Source: Amphirosellinia nigrospora
Taxonomy: Eukaryota > Ascomycota > Sordariomycetes > Xylariales > Xylariaceae
Direction: 5' to 3'
Assembly: GCA_004123355.1 (NCBI GenBank)
Contig: SCHM01000004.1
Span: 310,001-374,000, forward strand
Length of the DNA stretch: 64,000 nucleotides
Positions 10,801 through 23,186 of the stretch are shown in pieces. The stretch's first letter is position 1, and every line of letters starts with the position of its first letter. The translations under genes were made by a program, and so were the position numbers. The notes under the pieces were generated by a model, which was not told the DNA's origin, searched no databases, and was given only the letters and a program-made list of their open reading frames with translations.

Positions 10801-13800
10801 ACCATGGACACCATCACTGCACGGCCAGTGTCCTGGAACGAGCCGTTGATTCCGGTGAACCCGAGCCTGGTGAATCGCATACCCCATTCCTGGGTTGATG
10901 TAGTGCTCCCGAAGTAGTCAAAATAAGTCTGCCACCGGGTTTGAGAAGGGTTTTTACGTTCACTAGGACAATGTCGAGGTCTCCTATATTCAGGTCTATC
11001 GTGGCAATGATGGTATCATATGTCCCTTCGTCGAAACCCTGGGCGTCTGGAGCTCTGTACAAATCGAGTGTATGGAAGCTCACGCGTTCATCTGAGGAAT
11101 TCTCTCTTTCCTTCTCTCCAGCGAGAGACGAGGAGTAATCGGTGATGTGGTATTGAGAGAATCGCTTCCCCAGAGTCGACAGTATGTCTTTGGTCAGGCC
11201 AGCTTCGGCGCTTATCTCGAGGATCTTGCCAGAGGGATATTTGTGCACTAGAGCGTCCAAATATCCCATCAGTCCACGTTCTGTGCTGAATAACTTCTCA
11301 GTCTGTTCCCGAGCTAGACGTTCGATGTCCGGCTTCCACTTGAAGTTCCATGATCGATGGAGGGGGTCATTCCCCAGCATAGCAGCTTGACTATCGTCCT
11401 CGAGCTCGGTTATCTTCAACCCCTTACCAGGACCGCGGGTTGTCCCGTGTCGGCCGCAATGGCAGTACAGGTCATCTCAAATTTCTTCCGCGACACGAAC
11501 TTGGTCTCGGCGAAGGTCTCGTAGTGTCTGTCGGCCGCCGGCTGCGTGGCCGATGCCCAGAGTTCTTCGATGAAACTGACGACAATGGGTCGCTTCTGCA
11601 CGCGCGCGGGATCTGCGATGAGGGGAGCGAGACTGACCTGAAAGATGCCATCGAGCGTGGTGGGGTGAATCAGGTGAGGCTGGACGTATTCGTAAGGCAT
11701 GAGCTTCTCCAGCATTGGTACCGTCGACACGACCTTGGCGACGGCCTTGCCGAGCCGCACTCGATGTACGGGTCCCGGACCGTCTGGAACAGAGGGCCAA
11801 AAGCGAGGCCGAGTTTCTTCCAGGCATCGTAAATATCTTTGGACGCGAGCTGGGTCGTGCATAATTTTCGGGCTTCATTGATGCTGCTTTTGCTGTTAGT
11901 CCGCAACAGTCTCTCCTCGAGACCGCCATCGACGGCTGTGTCTACTTCTTCGTACTCGATCAATATCTGGCCGCGGCAATGCTCTCTCCACTCATCGTCG
12001 TCTTGGGCGGTGCAGACCTGAAATTCGCGCCATTCTGATGTCTTGGTCTCGAGCGCAGCTTGCTTCACAGGTCGCAGATACACATGTGATTCGACACCCT
12101 CACTTGGCACACGAATTGCTGAATGGAAAGAGACCTCTTTAAACCTCAGACCCTTGATGATCTTGTCGGGATTGGAACGCTCAGCCAGTTGGCGACAACC
12201 TTCGATGGCCATGACCAGCATACCAGCGGCAGGGTACAAAACCGCGTCCGAAACGACGTGGTGATCAACCCACGGGTTCTCAGAGGGCCGGATCCAATTG
12301 CGCCAGACGGCGTCGTATGTCCCGTCCCAGTCGATGCCGGTCACGCCGAGCAGCTCGTGGCGAGGGTGCACGCGGTGGCGGAGGTTTCTGCTGAGGCGGC
12401 TCTCGCACCAGTATTCTTTGGAGTGGTTGAAAGGGTACCGAGGGAGGCCGACCACAAGCGACGGCTCATAGCCTTCGACATAGTTAACTTGAGCGAGATC
12501 GATCTTGACGCCACGCGTGAAGAGCGATCCTGCGCCCTGCAACGCACTCGACAGGTCAGGTGCACCACGTCTCAGAATACTGTGATAACGGATGGCGTTG
12601 GTGCCCTGGTCTCGTCGATGATGTTCCGCAGCGGGCCACTGAGGGCAGCGTGTGGGCCAATCTCGAGAACATCCGTGACTAGGTGACCATCGCCGCTCGA
12701 GCTGGCCTTGAACATGGCCGTCATGGCCTCATAGAAGCGGACCGGCGAGACGAGGTTTTTCGTCCAGTAGGCCGCCTCGTGCAGCGTGGAAAGGTCGATC
12801 CGTGTGCCGTACGTTGAAGAAAAGTACTGGGGTCTGGGCGCATCGCTCGTCCAAGACCCCGCCTGGACCTCGCCGATGGCTTCAGTATACTCTGCCGCCA
12901 TGGGCTCCATGTACTGGGAGTGGTACGCAAGCTCGACGGCCAATTTTCGCGCGAAGACCCCGCCCTTCTTCAGCATATCGACCAGCGCTTCGATCTGTGC
13001 AGCGTCCCCGCTGATAGTCTGGCTGTTCTTGCTGTTCAGACAAGCGACGGTCAGCTTCTTGGTTTCGTGGAGACCTGCTAGGTTCACTGCGTCGATAGCT
13101 TCGTTGGCCTTTTCTAAGTCAAGTCCCACAGCAGCCATAGTTGTCTTGATACCAGTGGCAGACCGTAACAGCTTAGTTCCCTTATTGCCTGACGCGAGAA
13201 AGATGGATGTTAGCTAACTCATGTTGATCCCCAATGATTCTATGAACACTCCCTAACCACTACGCAATCGCCTCAAGGGCATACAGCTAGGTAGTTTCAA
13301 GCAATCGCATATTCAGTGTAGACAATTCAGGGAGGGGGGTTGTGTCACTTACCGCGCCAGAAAGCAATTCTCCAGGCGGATTCCTTGGATACAGCACCAA
13401 CCGCGTATGCCGCAGCGATCTCGCCGGAGGAATGACCAACTACTGCACGACCCACGACTCCCCAAGATGCAAGCAGGTCGACAAGTGCAACTTGCAGGAT
13501 CGTGCATAAAGGCTGTGATATTTCGGCTTCGTTGATTTTAGACTGGTCTGCAGGCTTTTCAAGCTCGTCTGACGGGAATCGAATCAGTATTGACCAACCA
13601 TATGAAATTTTGGTGAGCATGAGGGGAGTAAGAGGGGGTAGTGACTAACCCAGAGCTGACCACGAGCTGCCCAGCGTGCTTATATACCTATCGGCTGCTT
13701 CGATACTCTTCTTGAACACAGGGAAATGCACCAACTCCAAGCCCATCCGGGCCCATTGCGCCCCTTGCCCGGTGAAGACGAGCCCAAGCCCTGTGTCGGC

Positions 13801-15857
13801 CGGTGCGCGCGTGGCTGGTTGCTTCTCGGAGAGCGCATCTCGCAGTGAGGCTATCGAGTCGGCGACGATCGCCGCTCGCCAGTTAAATTTGGTTCTCTTC
13901 GTTGCTAAGGTGTGACTCAAGTCGTACAGCGAGTCTTTAATAAGTGGCAAGCTCTGCTTATAGACATTGCACAGCCTGGCGATGCCGTCTTGGTCGTGCG
14001 AACTTAAAACGAACAACTGGGGCCAAGTAACGGCCGAGGAGCTGTTTTCGAGGCTCAAGCTACTGCTCGCAGGCGTCGAAATGCCATCTGTAGGCTCCGA
14101 GTCCCCGTTTGCAAGGCTTGAGGTGCTGGCTGCGAGGCTCGAGTTGTTAGAATCTGCGGTGTTTCATTATTAGCTTCTCAACTAATATCTTCTGATAGCA
14201 GTCCTATGATCATGTCCGACCTACCATTTTTATGTGGTAATTGAGGTGTTTCTATCGTTTTATGGGGTGCGCTGCAGCCACGCGCCTTTAGATACGAGAG
14301 AGCATCGTCCATTACGATGTGAGCATTTGTCCCCGAAACACCAAAGGAGTTTGACAGAAACTCGGCGGACGCCGTTTTCCGTCGGTGGCCAAGGCAGGGC
14401 CTCTGTGACAAAATTAAAGTGCCACTTCTCCATTGGGATCTTGGGGTTCGCTTTATTGAACCATGCGTTTGCTGGCATGATACCATTTTCGACGGTAAGA
14501 ATACACTTGATGATAGACTCGATTCCGGAAGCCCCCTCTGAATGGCCGACGTTAGTTTTGATGGCTCCGACGTGCAGTGGCTCTTCAGGAGACCGATGGT
14601 GAGAGAACATCTCGCTGATCGCGCTCGCCTCTACGGGATCGCCGGTGGGTGTCCCTGTGCCGTGTGCCTCAAAGAAGCGCGTTACTGACGGATCAAGACC
14701 GGCTTGTGCGTACGTCTTCCGCATAAGAGAGACTTGGGACTCCTTGCACGGTGCCGTCAGTCCATTGGAGCGCCCGTCTTGGTTGGACCCTGAGTTGCGG
14801 ATGACGGCTCGTATCGCTGTTCAGACGACAATGCAATAATCAGTCTTCCTCATTCTTTGCTTTGCGGTGTAATAAACACGTAGCACCGAGACTTACTGTC
14901 TCCGTCGCGCAGCGCATCGGACATGCGCTTGAGGACGATGGCGCCGATGGCCTCGCCTCTGCCGTAACCACCGGCCCGCTCGTCGTAGGTGTAGGACGTG
15001 GATGTCCTGTCGAGCACACCCAAGCCGTTCAACTCCAACCCCATTTCGGGGGCTAGTATCACGTTGGTGCCGCATGCGAGAGCCTACATATGCGTAATCA
15101 TGAAGTCAGCAATTGCCTTCAACCCAGAGGGCGCTATGCGGCGCTGCGGCATGGGAGCCCGACCATATCACAGTCCCCCTGTTTCAAGCTGACTATCGCC
15201 TGATGGAGTGACACCATACTACTCGAACAAGCGGTGTCGACTAAGAGAGCCGGTCCTTTGAGGTTGTAGAAGTAGGAAATGCGACCTGCTAGCGTGCTAG
15301 CTATCGAGCCAGACCCCGTATACAGCATCGGACTCTCGAGATCTTTCATCATGATGTCCCTGTAGTCCCAGATGAAGGACCCGACGAAGACCCCCGTCAG
15401 GGAGCCATGAAGCTGGTCGATGGTAATGCCGGCGCTCTCGAAAGCGGTATAGGCGCACTCTAGAAGCAGCCGTTGCTGAGGGTCCATGCACGCGGCCTCA
15501 GCCGGCGTGATGGAAAAGAAAGGGGCATCGAAGGCTTTCACGTTGGCGTTGATAAAATGAGCTTCCTTGCCGCCGATCTACTTGTCCTATCTTGTCAACT
15601 TGTGTCATCGTCAGCTCAGAATCACGAAGGCGTACCACTCCGTCTCGGTGGTTATCCGGATGCCAGAAGGCTTCTGCGTTGTAACGCTCTCGCGGGATGG
15701 GTTTCCTCGCAGATCTTCCTTCGACGAGGAACTCGTAGAACTTCTCGGGCGTGTCTCCATCGCATGGGTACTTGCAATCCAAGCCGATGACGGCAATTGG
15801 CTCGACGGACATCCTGACAGACCCAAGGTTCTTCGTCCCAGATTGTGAAAGAGTCAC
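7898..15857 (-). CDS. Highly reducing type I polyketide synthase (KS-AT-DH-MT-ER-KR-ACP)
   Basis: An iterative PKS of about 2,450 residues, the usual size for the fungal highly reducing class. Domains in order: KS with active-site DTACSSS near 15229, EAHGTGT and the GHSEGASG histidine; AT with GHSSGE near 13431; DH with an [11 protein letters not shown] motif near 12260; a methyltransferase domain near 11420-10850; ER with [11 protein letters not shown] near 9720; KR with SSM and NYGAGN near 8636-8594; and a C-terminal ACP with [11 protein letters not shown], its phosphopantetheine serine near 8050. No release domain follows. The ATG at 15857 opens the frame; the one at 15812, just before the KS, is an alternative. 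Several GT-AG introns are visible, for example 15635-15578. The MT nucleotide motif reads ILEISAEAG, with glycines lost, so C-methylation may be absent. About eight single-base frame changes occur along the gene, with no in-frame stop codons between them. The product is unknown. Confidence 0.9.
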
Positions 15858-18360
15858 AGGGAAGATTACTAGATTTATATCGTTCCATCACGTTGTCTAG
15901 CCGTTTAGGCAGCTCTTATATACACGACCTGGAGGCGGATTTCAAGCGAAGACCGGCCGTTCCGGAGACCATATGCAGAATTGATCTCTATAACATACAT
16001 AACAGCGATGTTCGTGACAGATTTGCCGTTCACTTTTACCTGCCTTTTTCTGCTCTATCCTTTGATTGACGGTTCATTCTATTATTGACTTAGCACACGT
16101 TACGTGTGGCGGAAGGATCTACTTTGGTTCCCTGAGCTGGAAGTGCTACAAGAACATGGGATGGCCGGATTGATGCTCTTCTTCGTCTCCCACACTCCTT
16201 ACTCTAGATCTCATTATTTGCCAAATATAAAACAGTGGTAGCTCTTTAGTAGCCATGGGCGCATTATCCCAATTTCTAGAAAAGGACCGCGCTGGAATCG
16301 CAACTTACGACCACACATCACGACCAATCCGATTCTCTGCGATCTTCGGCTTCTCAAGCAGGGCAATTGCAAATCAGTTTCCCGTGCCCAAGAAGGCGAG
16401 CATGTAGGTATGCACGAAATTTTATCGCGAGTCTGGGCATGCACCTCAAGAAATACTGGCAGTCGAGTCGGCAGTTGGAGCGACTCTCGGCGCAGTAGTT
16501 ATCTATGCATGTCATGACCCTGCGATGTATGGGGCAGGTCATCTATACTTGTTGTTGCGCGAAGATCTCTACAAGTACCTCTGTAGACGTAACTCGACAA
16601 GATAAGATGATCCTTTGCTCGAGGTTTCGTAGCTTCGTGGTAATGGATGTATGTACGTTTTCGTATGATATGATGAGACGGACACACAATACAGTAAGCA
16701 CTCAGGCGAGGGTCACGGCACCTTCTGAATCGTCGTCTAACTTGGTAGGTTCCGGGACAAGCAGTAGGATGGGCCTGGGCCAACCGATGCGGTACTAATC
16801 AGCGCCTCCGCCTCTTTGTCGCCTGTGATGTCTGCATACCCCGCGGAACCCGGCGGCTGCAGTGTCTTTACGGGGTGCTACTGGAATTGGATACCGGCGT
16901 AAGATAGAACCCACCGTGCCGCCGAGGTGCCTTGTAAACCGTTCCACGGCCCGCTTTTTCTCCACGACATCTGCCTTCGTTATATTTCATCTTTAAATCA
17001 CACCGCCTTTAAAAAAGTACGACGACAATTATAAAAGCCTATGGCCATAGGCTTCCTACGTAAGAAATCAAATCAATTGACAGATGGGTCAAAGAAGGTT
17101 AGATAGGTAGGCTGCAAAAGGCCAATCTTGCACTGGGTCGATTTGTACTCTTCTCATTTTTCCCATTGGCTATAAATTTCTTGTCGGAGCTGGACCCATG
17201 TCGCTGACTTCGGTATCTGGCGGACCTAGCCGCAACTATCTAACGCCGACCACCCATCGGAAAGCGTTAGGCGGGAGCGGGGCCGGGGTGGTGGGGCCTG
17301 GGCACCCACCCCTTGTAGGGCAGGAAAGTTCTATTTTAGGTAGAAAGCCTCCGTACTAATACCTATACCGCCATATCAAATACCTAGGTTGCCTTTTAGA
17401 AGAACTGCCACAAAATAGCACTTGCGGGCTCTGTTTATCAGTATGTATTCTTCATATTGTGGTTAGTGGTGAATTAGACAAATAATCGAAAGTTGAAGGT
17501 AGTATTGGTGGTGACCCCGTTATACGCATCCGACATTATTGGACATCCAATAATTAGAACAGTGGCAAGAACCGCATGTAAGCCTCGTAAGTGCAGCTTG
17601 TCAGTGCACAGGTCGGAACCGCAAACAAAGCCTCCATGGAGGTTTTGGGTAGGAATGTAACCGAAAATTTTGGATAGGATCTGCCTGTAAGCTGCAGATA
17701 CGAATGAACACAGCAGGTAGGCAAATGCCGCCGACGTCTAACCCTCCGTCTGATTAGAATTGAACAGACGCAGTCGTCGACAGCGCCCCCTGCAACTACC
17801 TGTAATAGGTTCACTATTATACTCAGAACCAGAACACTGTCCATTACATAACGACGCAGAGCCTTAGAATAGAAGGTGCACAGTGAATTTATATGCGGAA
17901 ACTTATTTACCGTAACTTCAAGCGGCATTACTTCCAATCAGTCCATGTTGTAGAGCTCCATTCTATAACATGTTATATAATATTATCATACTGCTGAGGT
18001 TAAAAGCGTCGTATAGGACGTATCTCGGTTATAGCTCCTCTTGTAGCCCTGGGCCCCAGGCAGAGCAGTGATACATAGGATACACGATGAAGTATCATAT
18101 TATGAAACCTACCAGCCATTCATAGAAATGTACAATTCACATCACATGCCGAAGACAGGGCTTCCCTGCGGGCAGCACTCTGTTCTGAGACAAGCTCTGT
18201 AAGTGGATTGGCTGTGGTATCAGTTTGTAGGACTCAACCTAGTTTCGAGCTACTTTCATCATCACATCTCATGTTGGGAGAAAAAGGGATAGCGAAACTA
18301 TTAGCTAATGCACCACGTGTGGTTGGTGGTCAACACACGACTGTTTGGCCATATAAATCG
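15858..18360. other. Upstream region of the PKS, no supported gene
   Basis: A 2.5-kb stretch that must contain the PKS promoter on its left side. Short open frames near 16500 and 17554-17937 lack domains, family resemblance and intron logic. The GC-rich patch near 17250-17320 and a 20-bp palindrome at 17035 are the only structures seen. Confidence 0.45.
17035..17054. repeat. Perfect 20-bp palindrome
   Basis: AAGCCTATGGCCATAGGCTT equals its own reverse complement. It lies in the noncoding region between the O-methyltransferase and PKS genes and may be a binding site for a dimeric protein or a chance cruciform. Confidence 0.9.
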
Positions 18361-18603
18361 TGCAGAGTCCTGGAAAGTCCTAGAAGGCCGACATCACTCC
18401 GATCATTTTCGTGGGCTGAGACATAGGCATATTGGTACAATAACATTGGTTAGGATAGCCTCGACCCCTTTCAAGGAGCCATACCCTCGGAGGCCTGCGA
18501 GGAAGCAAATCTCCTAGAATCCGTCTATAAATTGAGGGCATGGGAGACTATTAGCTCAAACGAACTTCAAATTCCAAGCACTTGAACACGAGCCCTTGTC
18601 ACA
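18361..18603 (+). mobile_element. Partial solo-LTR-like repeat (family A)
   Basis: Shares the core TCGTGGGCTGAGACATAGGC, the GTAGCCTCGACCCC-like block and the end GAGCCCTTGTCACA with the copy at 53899-54472, and in inverted orientation with 55877-56255. The 5' boundary is unclear and no target duplication was found. It lies downstream of the O-methyltransferase gene. A fossil. Confidence 0.6.
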
Positions 18604-18749
18604 GTATACTCAGGGCGGTGTACTTGTTGTATTAGTTAAACTACCTACCTATGACTAGAACTGGAGCCGCCATTGTAAGAAGTAAAAACATGCCTAAAAA
18701 TACCAAATACACTCTATACTGCCCCATACCGATCCATGTGCCACGGTCT

Positions 18750-20166
18750 CTACGCCAACTCCGCTTCGACCACGCTCTCGTACCCGCGGCCATCGGGCCA
18801 GATCTTGACAATCTGCAAGCCAGCTGACTGCAGAAGGCTCGTCCACATCGGTTCGGTTCGCTCATGAGCCGAGCCAAGAGCCATGACCTGCATATCCATC
18901 ACGGTCTGCGTCAAGCTGGCTCCGCTTAGCGGCATCACGATATCGTTGATGAGCAGTTTGGAGTAGCCCTTCTTCATCGCATTTGCTATGTTCCTCACAA
19001 GCAGACTGGCTCTTTCCTCCGGCCAGTCGTGGAGGACACAATGAAGGTAATAAGCGCGCGCCCCTGCTAGATCGTCAGCATCCATCATAATAACTCTCTT
19101 GGCAGCTCGCCGGCCAACCATCTTTGCCCACGGTGATGGACTTGCATACCTTTCACGGGCTGGGGAGTGAAGAAGTCGTATGACATCATCGTGATCTTCT
19201 CGCTTAGTCCCTTCACCTCGGAGAGGCATTTGGGCAAGTCTTGCAAGACCAGTGAGCCATTTGGCAGGGTTGGGTGTTTGTCCGCGACTCGGCTCAGGTC
19301 GATCCCGTGATGACCTCCAATATCGACGCACAGTGGCGCCACACTAAGGTCTGCACCCTCAACCAGGGTGTTTGTGTCGAAATACTCGGGCCACGGCAGC
19401 TTCTGGTCCGTCCAGCATCTCATCCAGCCGCTAAAGGAATCCTGGGCGTCCGGCTCGGCCATGCATTTGGTGAAAAAGTCCCTGTGACCAGATTCCCAAA
19501 ATGCGTAGCCCGACTTCACGGGATCATCTGGATTCTTGTATCCAATCTCTGCCAAGTACTTCGGCAGCATGATATCTGTCATTATGAAATGATGCGTCCT
19601 GGCAGATGTAACCTTGATCAGTAATCTTCGGTTCTGGCCTGACATTCTGCTTCGTCTGACAAGCTACTCACGAGCATTGGATGGTCCTGGGGATAAAACT
19701 CTCGCTCTTGCCGCAAGCGAACGAAAATGGTGTTGATTTGAACGTATCTTCGCTAACTTCTTGAATGATGTTCGCTGCAGCCAAGAGGCGCAGCATTCGG
19801 CCTGCGATGAAATCAGTCATGACAGGTCCGGGGGTGAGGGCCAAGGGCCGTCGACGACAAATTTCACTTACGAAGCAAGTCCAGGTCAATCTTGCGCTCG
19901 CATATCTGACCGAGCTCCGAAACAGTCATGGCGTGACCACCAGCTTTGGCCCATCCTGCCCACAGTCCAACGTCGAGACCTGTCTGAAGTGTAGCAAAGA
20001 CGATCGGCTGAGCATAGGTCAGCTCATACATTTTCTCTTCATTGGTTTGGAGCCTGCTGATCAACTTCCTCGCCGCCGCGATAGTTTGAATCCGTTCGCT
20101 ATCGCCCAGTTTTTCTGTATTAATTTGATCCAGCGTCGAACTGATGTCAATCGTTGAACTCGCCAT
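18750..20166 (-). CDS. SAM-dependent O-methyltransferase (COMT-like, family 2)
   Basis: Transfers a methyl group from SAM to a hydroxyl on a small molecule, probably the PKS product. Four exons fit perfectly: 20166-19872, 19801-19672, 19598-19150 and 19063-18750. All introns are GT-AG (donors GTAAGT, GTGAGT, GTATGC), and the exons total 1,188 bp or 395 residues, normal for the family. The N-terminal helical dimerisation and winged-helix part is followed by the SAM-binding motif CVDIGGHHG near residue 234 and the catalytic histidine in LHCVLHDWPEE near residue 303. The SAM motif has His-His where most relatives have Gly-x-Gly, a mild oddity. There is no frame break anywhere, unlike most neighbours. 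It is divergently transcribed from the P450. The function class is secure; the substrate is inferred from context. Confidence 0.93.
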
Positions 20167-21004
20167 TTTGAAAGAAATAGTGGCGCTGCGTTGATAGCGA
20201 GGATAGAGATCAAATGTGTGCCAATGGGCTTTAATTTTTCAGGAAACTCCAGCGCTTTTATGCAAGGAGATGTTGGAATCTTAAAAGTAAGGAGGAACTG
20301 GCATGGGCGTAATATTTATTCTTTTAGCATGATAAATCCAACAAACGTCCGCCCTATCCCTAACGATAATTGCATAGCATTCATTGTGCCTCCGTCCACC
20401 ACAACAAGCGGGGGAAACCATAGCATCTTGGATTTCATACGGTATTATTCCTACATGCAACGTTTCACCTCATAGCGGTACCGTGTATCGTTCCAATACT
20501 TGTTAATCAGCTTGGCTTCGAGAGCAGTGTCCCATGCCCGGTATTCAATGTTTAAATGTTCATAAAAGTATAAAACTAAACCATTTAACATATTCCTAAG
20601 TAATATCTCAAGAAAACTTTGAGTTTGAATCCTTTGGTATTGAAGCCGTCGGTTTTTTTATCTAGGGGTGTGTGTTAACAAGTCTTTTGTGGAGTTCTTT
20701 AGTATACATGATGTCTGCTGAATCAATATCCGATTACATGTTCCATGCTACCTACCATATCCAGGTTAACTTGGTGACATTGAAGATACCCTCATGCAGC
20801 TAATAGTGCTTACTGCATATGACGCTCTGCAAAAATTACTCTGCATGTGGCCCTCTACATTGTGATGGTACCTCAATACGAGCGTCTTTCGCACATCGAT
20901 CCGACATCGCAGAACCATCAATAAGATAGACTAGTTCTGAAAAACGTAGTTAGCTTTATGTTTACTACTAACTATATTTCTACTTGCTAGGCACGAAGAT
21001 CCCC
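20167..21004. promoter_or_regulatory. Shared divergent promoter region of methyltransferase and P450
   Basis: An 838-bp spacer between two diverging cluster genes, so it should carry both promoters and could allow joint control by one regulator. It has normal composition without coding potential. No specific operator could be identified by eye. Confidence 0.5.
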
Positions 21005-23186
21005 ATGTTTGTTATGGCGCAGGTCATTATGACCGAATTGTTTTCGAGCCGACTGATCCTCCTAATCGTCTTTCTGATAACGACTGGCTTTGTTGTCTCG
21101 AAGAAGAAAAAACACCCTTTGCCACCAGGCCCGAGGGTCTGCCTATACTAGGGAATATCGCGGACCTCCCAGCCCGTGGCGAGGCGGAATGGGAGCATTG
21201 GCTCAAGCATAGAGAGGCCTATGGTTTGTACTTGGTCTTTAAGCTAGTTAACATTTCATCAGTCCACATTTCATCGTTGGTGATTTTCTTTGCTCAAATT
21301 AATAACGTTATTACTGGTGATAGGGCCCATCAGTTCTGTCACAGCGTTGGGAACAACTATCATCGTGTTGCACTCCCGAGCACTTGCCGTAGAGCTCTTG
21401 GAGAAGCAGTCGGCGCTCAATTCGTCTCGCACGAGACTCGTATTCGGCGGAGAGATGTAGGTGGTTAGACCGTTTTCCTGCCGTTTATGAGTGAAATGGT
21501 GACATTGGCTCCCATCGATGATATGAGACTGACTGTGTAATGAAAGGGTTGGATGGGGCAATACCCTCCCTCTGTTGCCATATGACGGTCGGTTTCGCGC
21601 GAGTCGAAAGCATGTGCATCTCATGATTGGCACTCAATCTAACATCAAGCCGTATATGCTTCTGCAAGAGGTTGAGGTGCATCGGTTTCTTTTCCGCGTA
21701 CTGCAGAAGCCCGATGAACTACTGTCTCACATACGAACGTAGGTCACCAATGTACTGCCGGCGTGCTTACGCACAGGAACTGACGTGACGGGACCTAATA
21801 GTGAAGCTGGCGCAATCATCCTGAAGATGATCTACGGATACACGATAGAAGCTCACAAGCCGGATCCTCTGGTCGAACTCGCCGGCACGGCTTTGGATCA
21901 GTTCTCTGCGTCGACAGTCCCGGGAGCTTGGTTGGTAGATGTAATCCCCGCGCGTGAGTTTTGTTTCATGGCTCACTGCGACTCCTGTAGTACTCAGCCC
22001 GGATATGTGTGCTTGCCCTGACTCTCATTTCAGTGCGGTATATGCCCGAATGGATGCCTGGTGCCGGATTCAAGCGCATTGCTAGAGAGTGGCGACAAAA
22101 ACTGACGGATGTTACCGAAACGCCACTAAGATTCACCAGAAAGCAGATGAGCAGAGGCAAGTACGAAAAATCATACGTAGCTGACTTTTGTGAAGGAGCG
22201 GGAGATAGTATCAGCCCGGAGGATGAATATATTCTCAAGTGGACAGCTGTGAGTTGCGTCATTTGGATCGATGCGTGAAGATGTAGTGGCATAGACTTTA
22301 GCCTCATTTTCTGCTTAATCTCGAGCTTTCTCCTCGCGTGATATGCCGCTTTACTGACTCGGATGACAGCTGTCTCTCTACGGAGGCGGTGCTGATACCG
22401 TACGACGATCAACCAACTCTCCTCTGGGGTAAAGGTAACCTCCGCTTACATACCTTACAGACCGTTAGCACACTGAGAACATTCTTCCTGGCGATGACGC
22501 TGCACCCGGAAATCCAGCTAAGAGCTCGTGAAGAAATCGATCAAGTCGTTGGTTCAAGTCGACTACCTAAATATGAAGACCGTGGCCAGCTCCCGTATAT
22601 CCAAGCGATAGTGACAGAAGCATGGCGCTGGCATCCAGTCGCTCCGATGGGGGTCCCCCACGTTGCGTCCGCCGATAACGTGTTGGATGGTACAGCATCC
22701 CGAAGGGCGCTATTATTGTTCCGAATATATGGTAAGACTTAATCGTCAAACAGGACAACGGAACACGTGTTATTTCTAACTTGATCTGATGCCAGGTGGT
22801 TCATGCATGACCCCGCCGTGTATCCGAACCCCTCGGAATTCGATCCATCGCGCTATTTAGGTTCCGATCCGGCCCCGGACCCACGGGACGATATATTCGG
22901 ATATGGACGGCGGATCTGCCCTGGTAGGCATCTCGCCGAATCGACGGTGTGGCTAACCATTGCGCGGTCGCTCGCCGTGTTCGAAATCGGAAAGGCTTTG
23001 GACGACAATGGGTCTGAGATAGAACCGAGTGTCTCTTTCTCGCCCGGCATCATCAGCCACCCGGGGCCCTTTCAAGCTACTATTAAGCCGAGGTCTCCCC
23101 GCCACGAGGCCCTAATACGCGATGTTGAGGTTTTGCATCCTTGGGAGGAAAGTAGTGCGGGAGAACTCGAAATTTGTGAGGTGTAA
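21005..23186 (+). CDS. Cytochrome P450 monooxygenase (OrdA-like)
   Basis: A membrane-anchored haem monooxygenase, probably oxidising the polyketide. An N-terminal hydrophobic anchor (LILLIVFLITTGFVV) precedes a basic stretch and the PPGP hinge. The I-helix shows YGGGADTT (near 22380, across an intron), the K-helix EAWR near 22617, and the haem-binding loop FGYGRRICPG has its cysteine at 22917. Eight exons: 21005-21223, 21324-21456, 21547-21738, 21802-21953, 22034-22248, 22370-22399, 22461-22731 and 22796-23186. They sum to 1,603 bp. Two single bases are missing, one just after PPGP near 21138 and one near 22690 after NVLDG; counting them gives exactly 534 residues. ATGs at 21014 and 21029 are alternative starts. 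The overall pattern resembles fungal OrdA-like enzymes; the exact CYP family is not certain. Confidence 0.9.

Noticed and set aside
16499-16798. Overlapping ~95-residue frames on both strands upstream of the PKS
   Set aside because: No start context, motif or family resemblance; both strands are open by chance.
17554-17937. 127-residue minus-strand frame
   Set aside because: Unusual composition, no signal peptide or domain, and no supporting splice structure.
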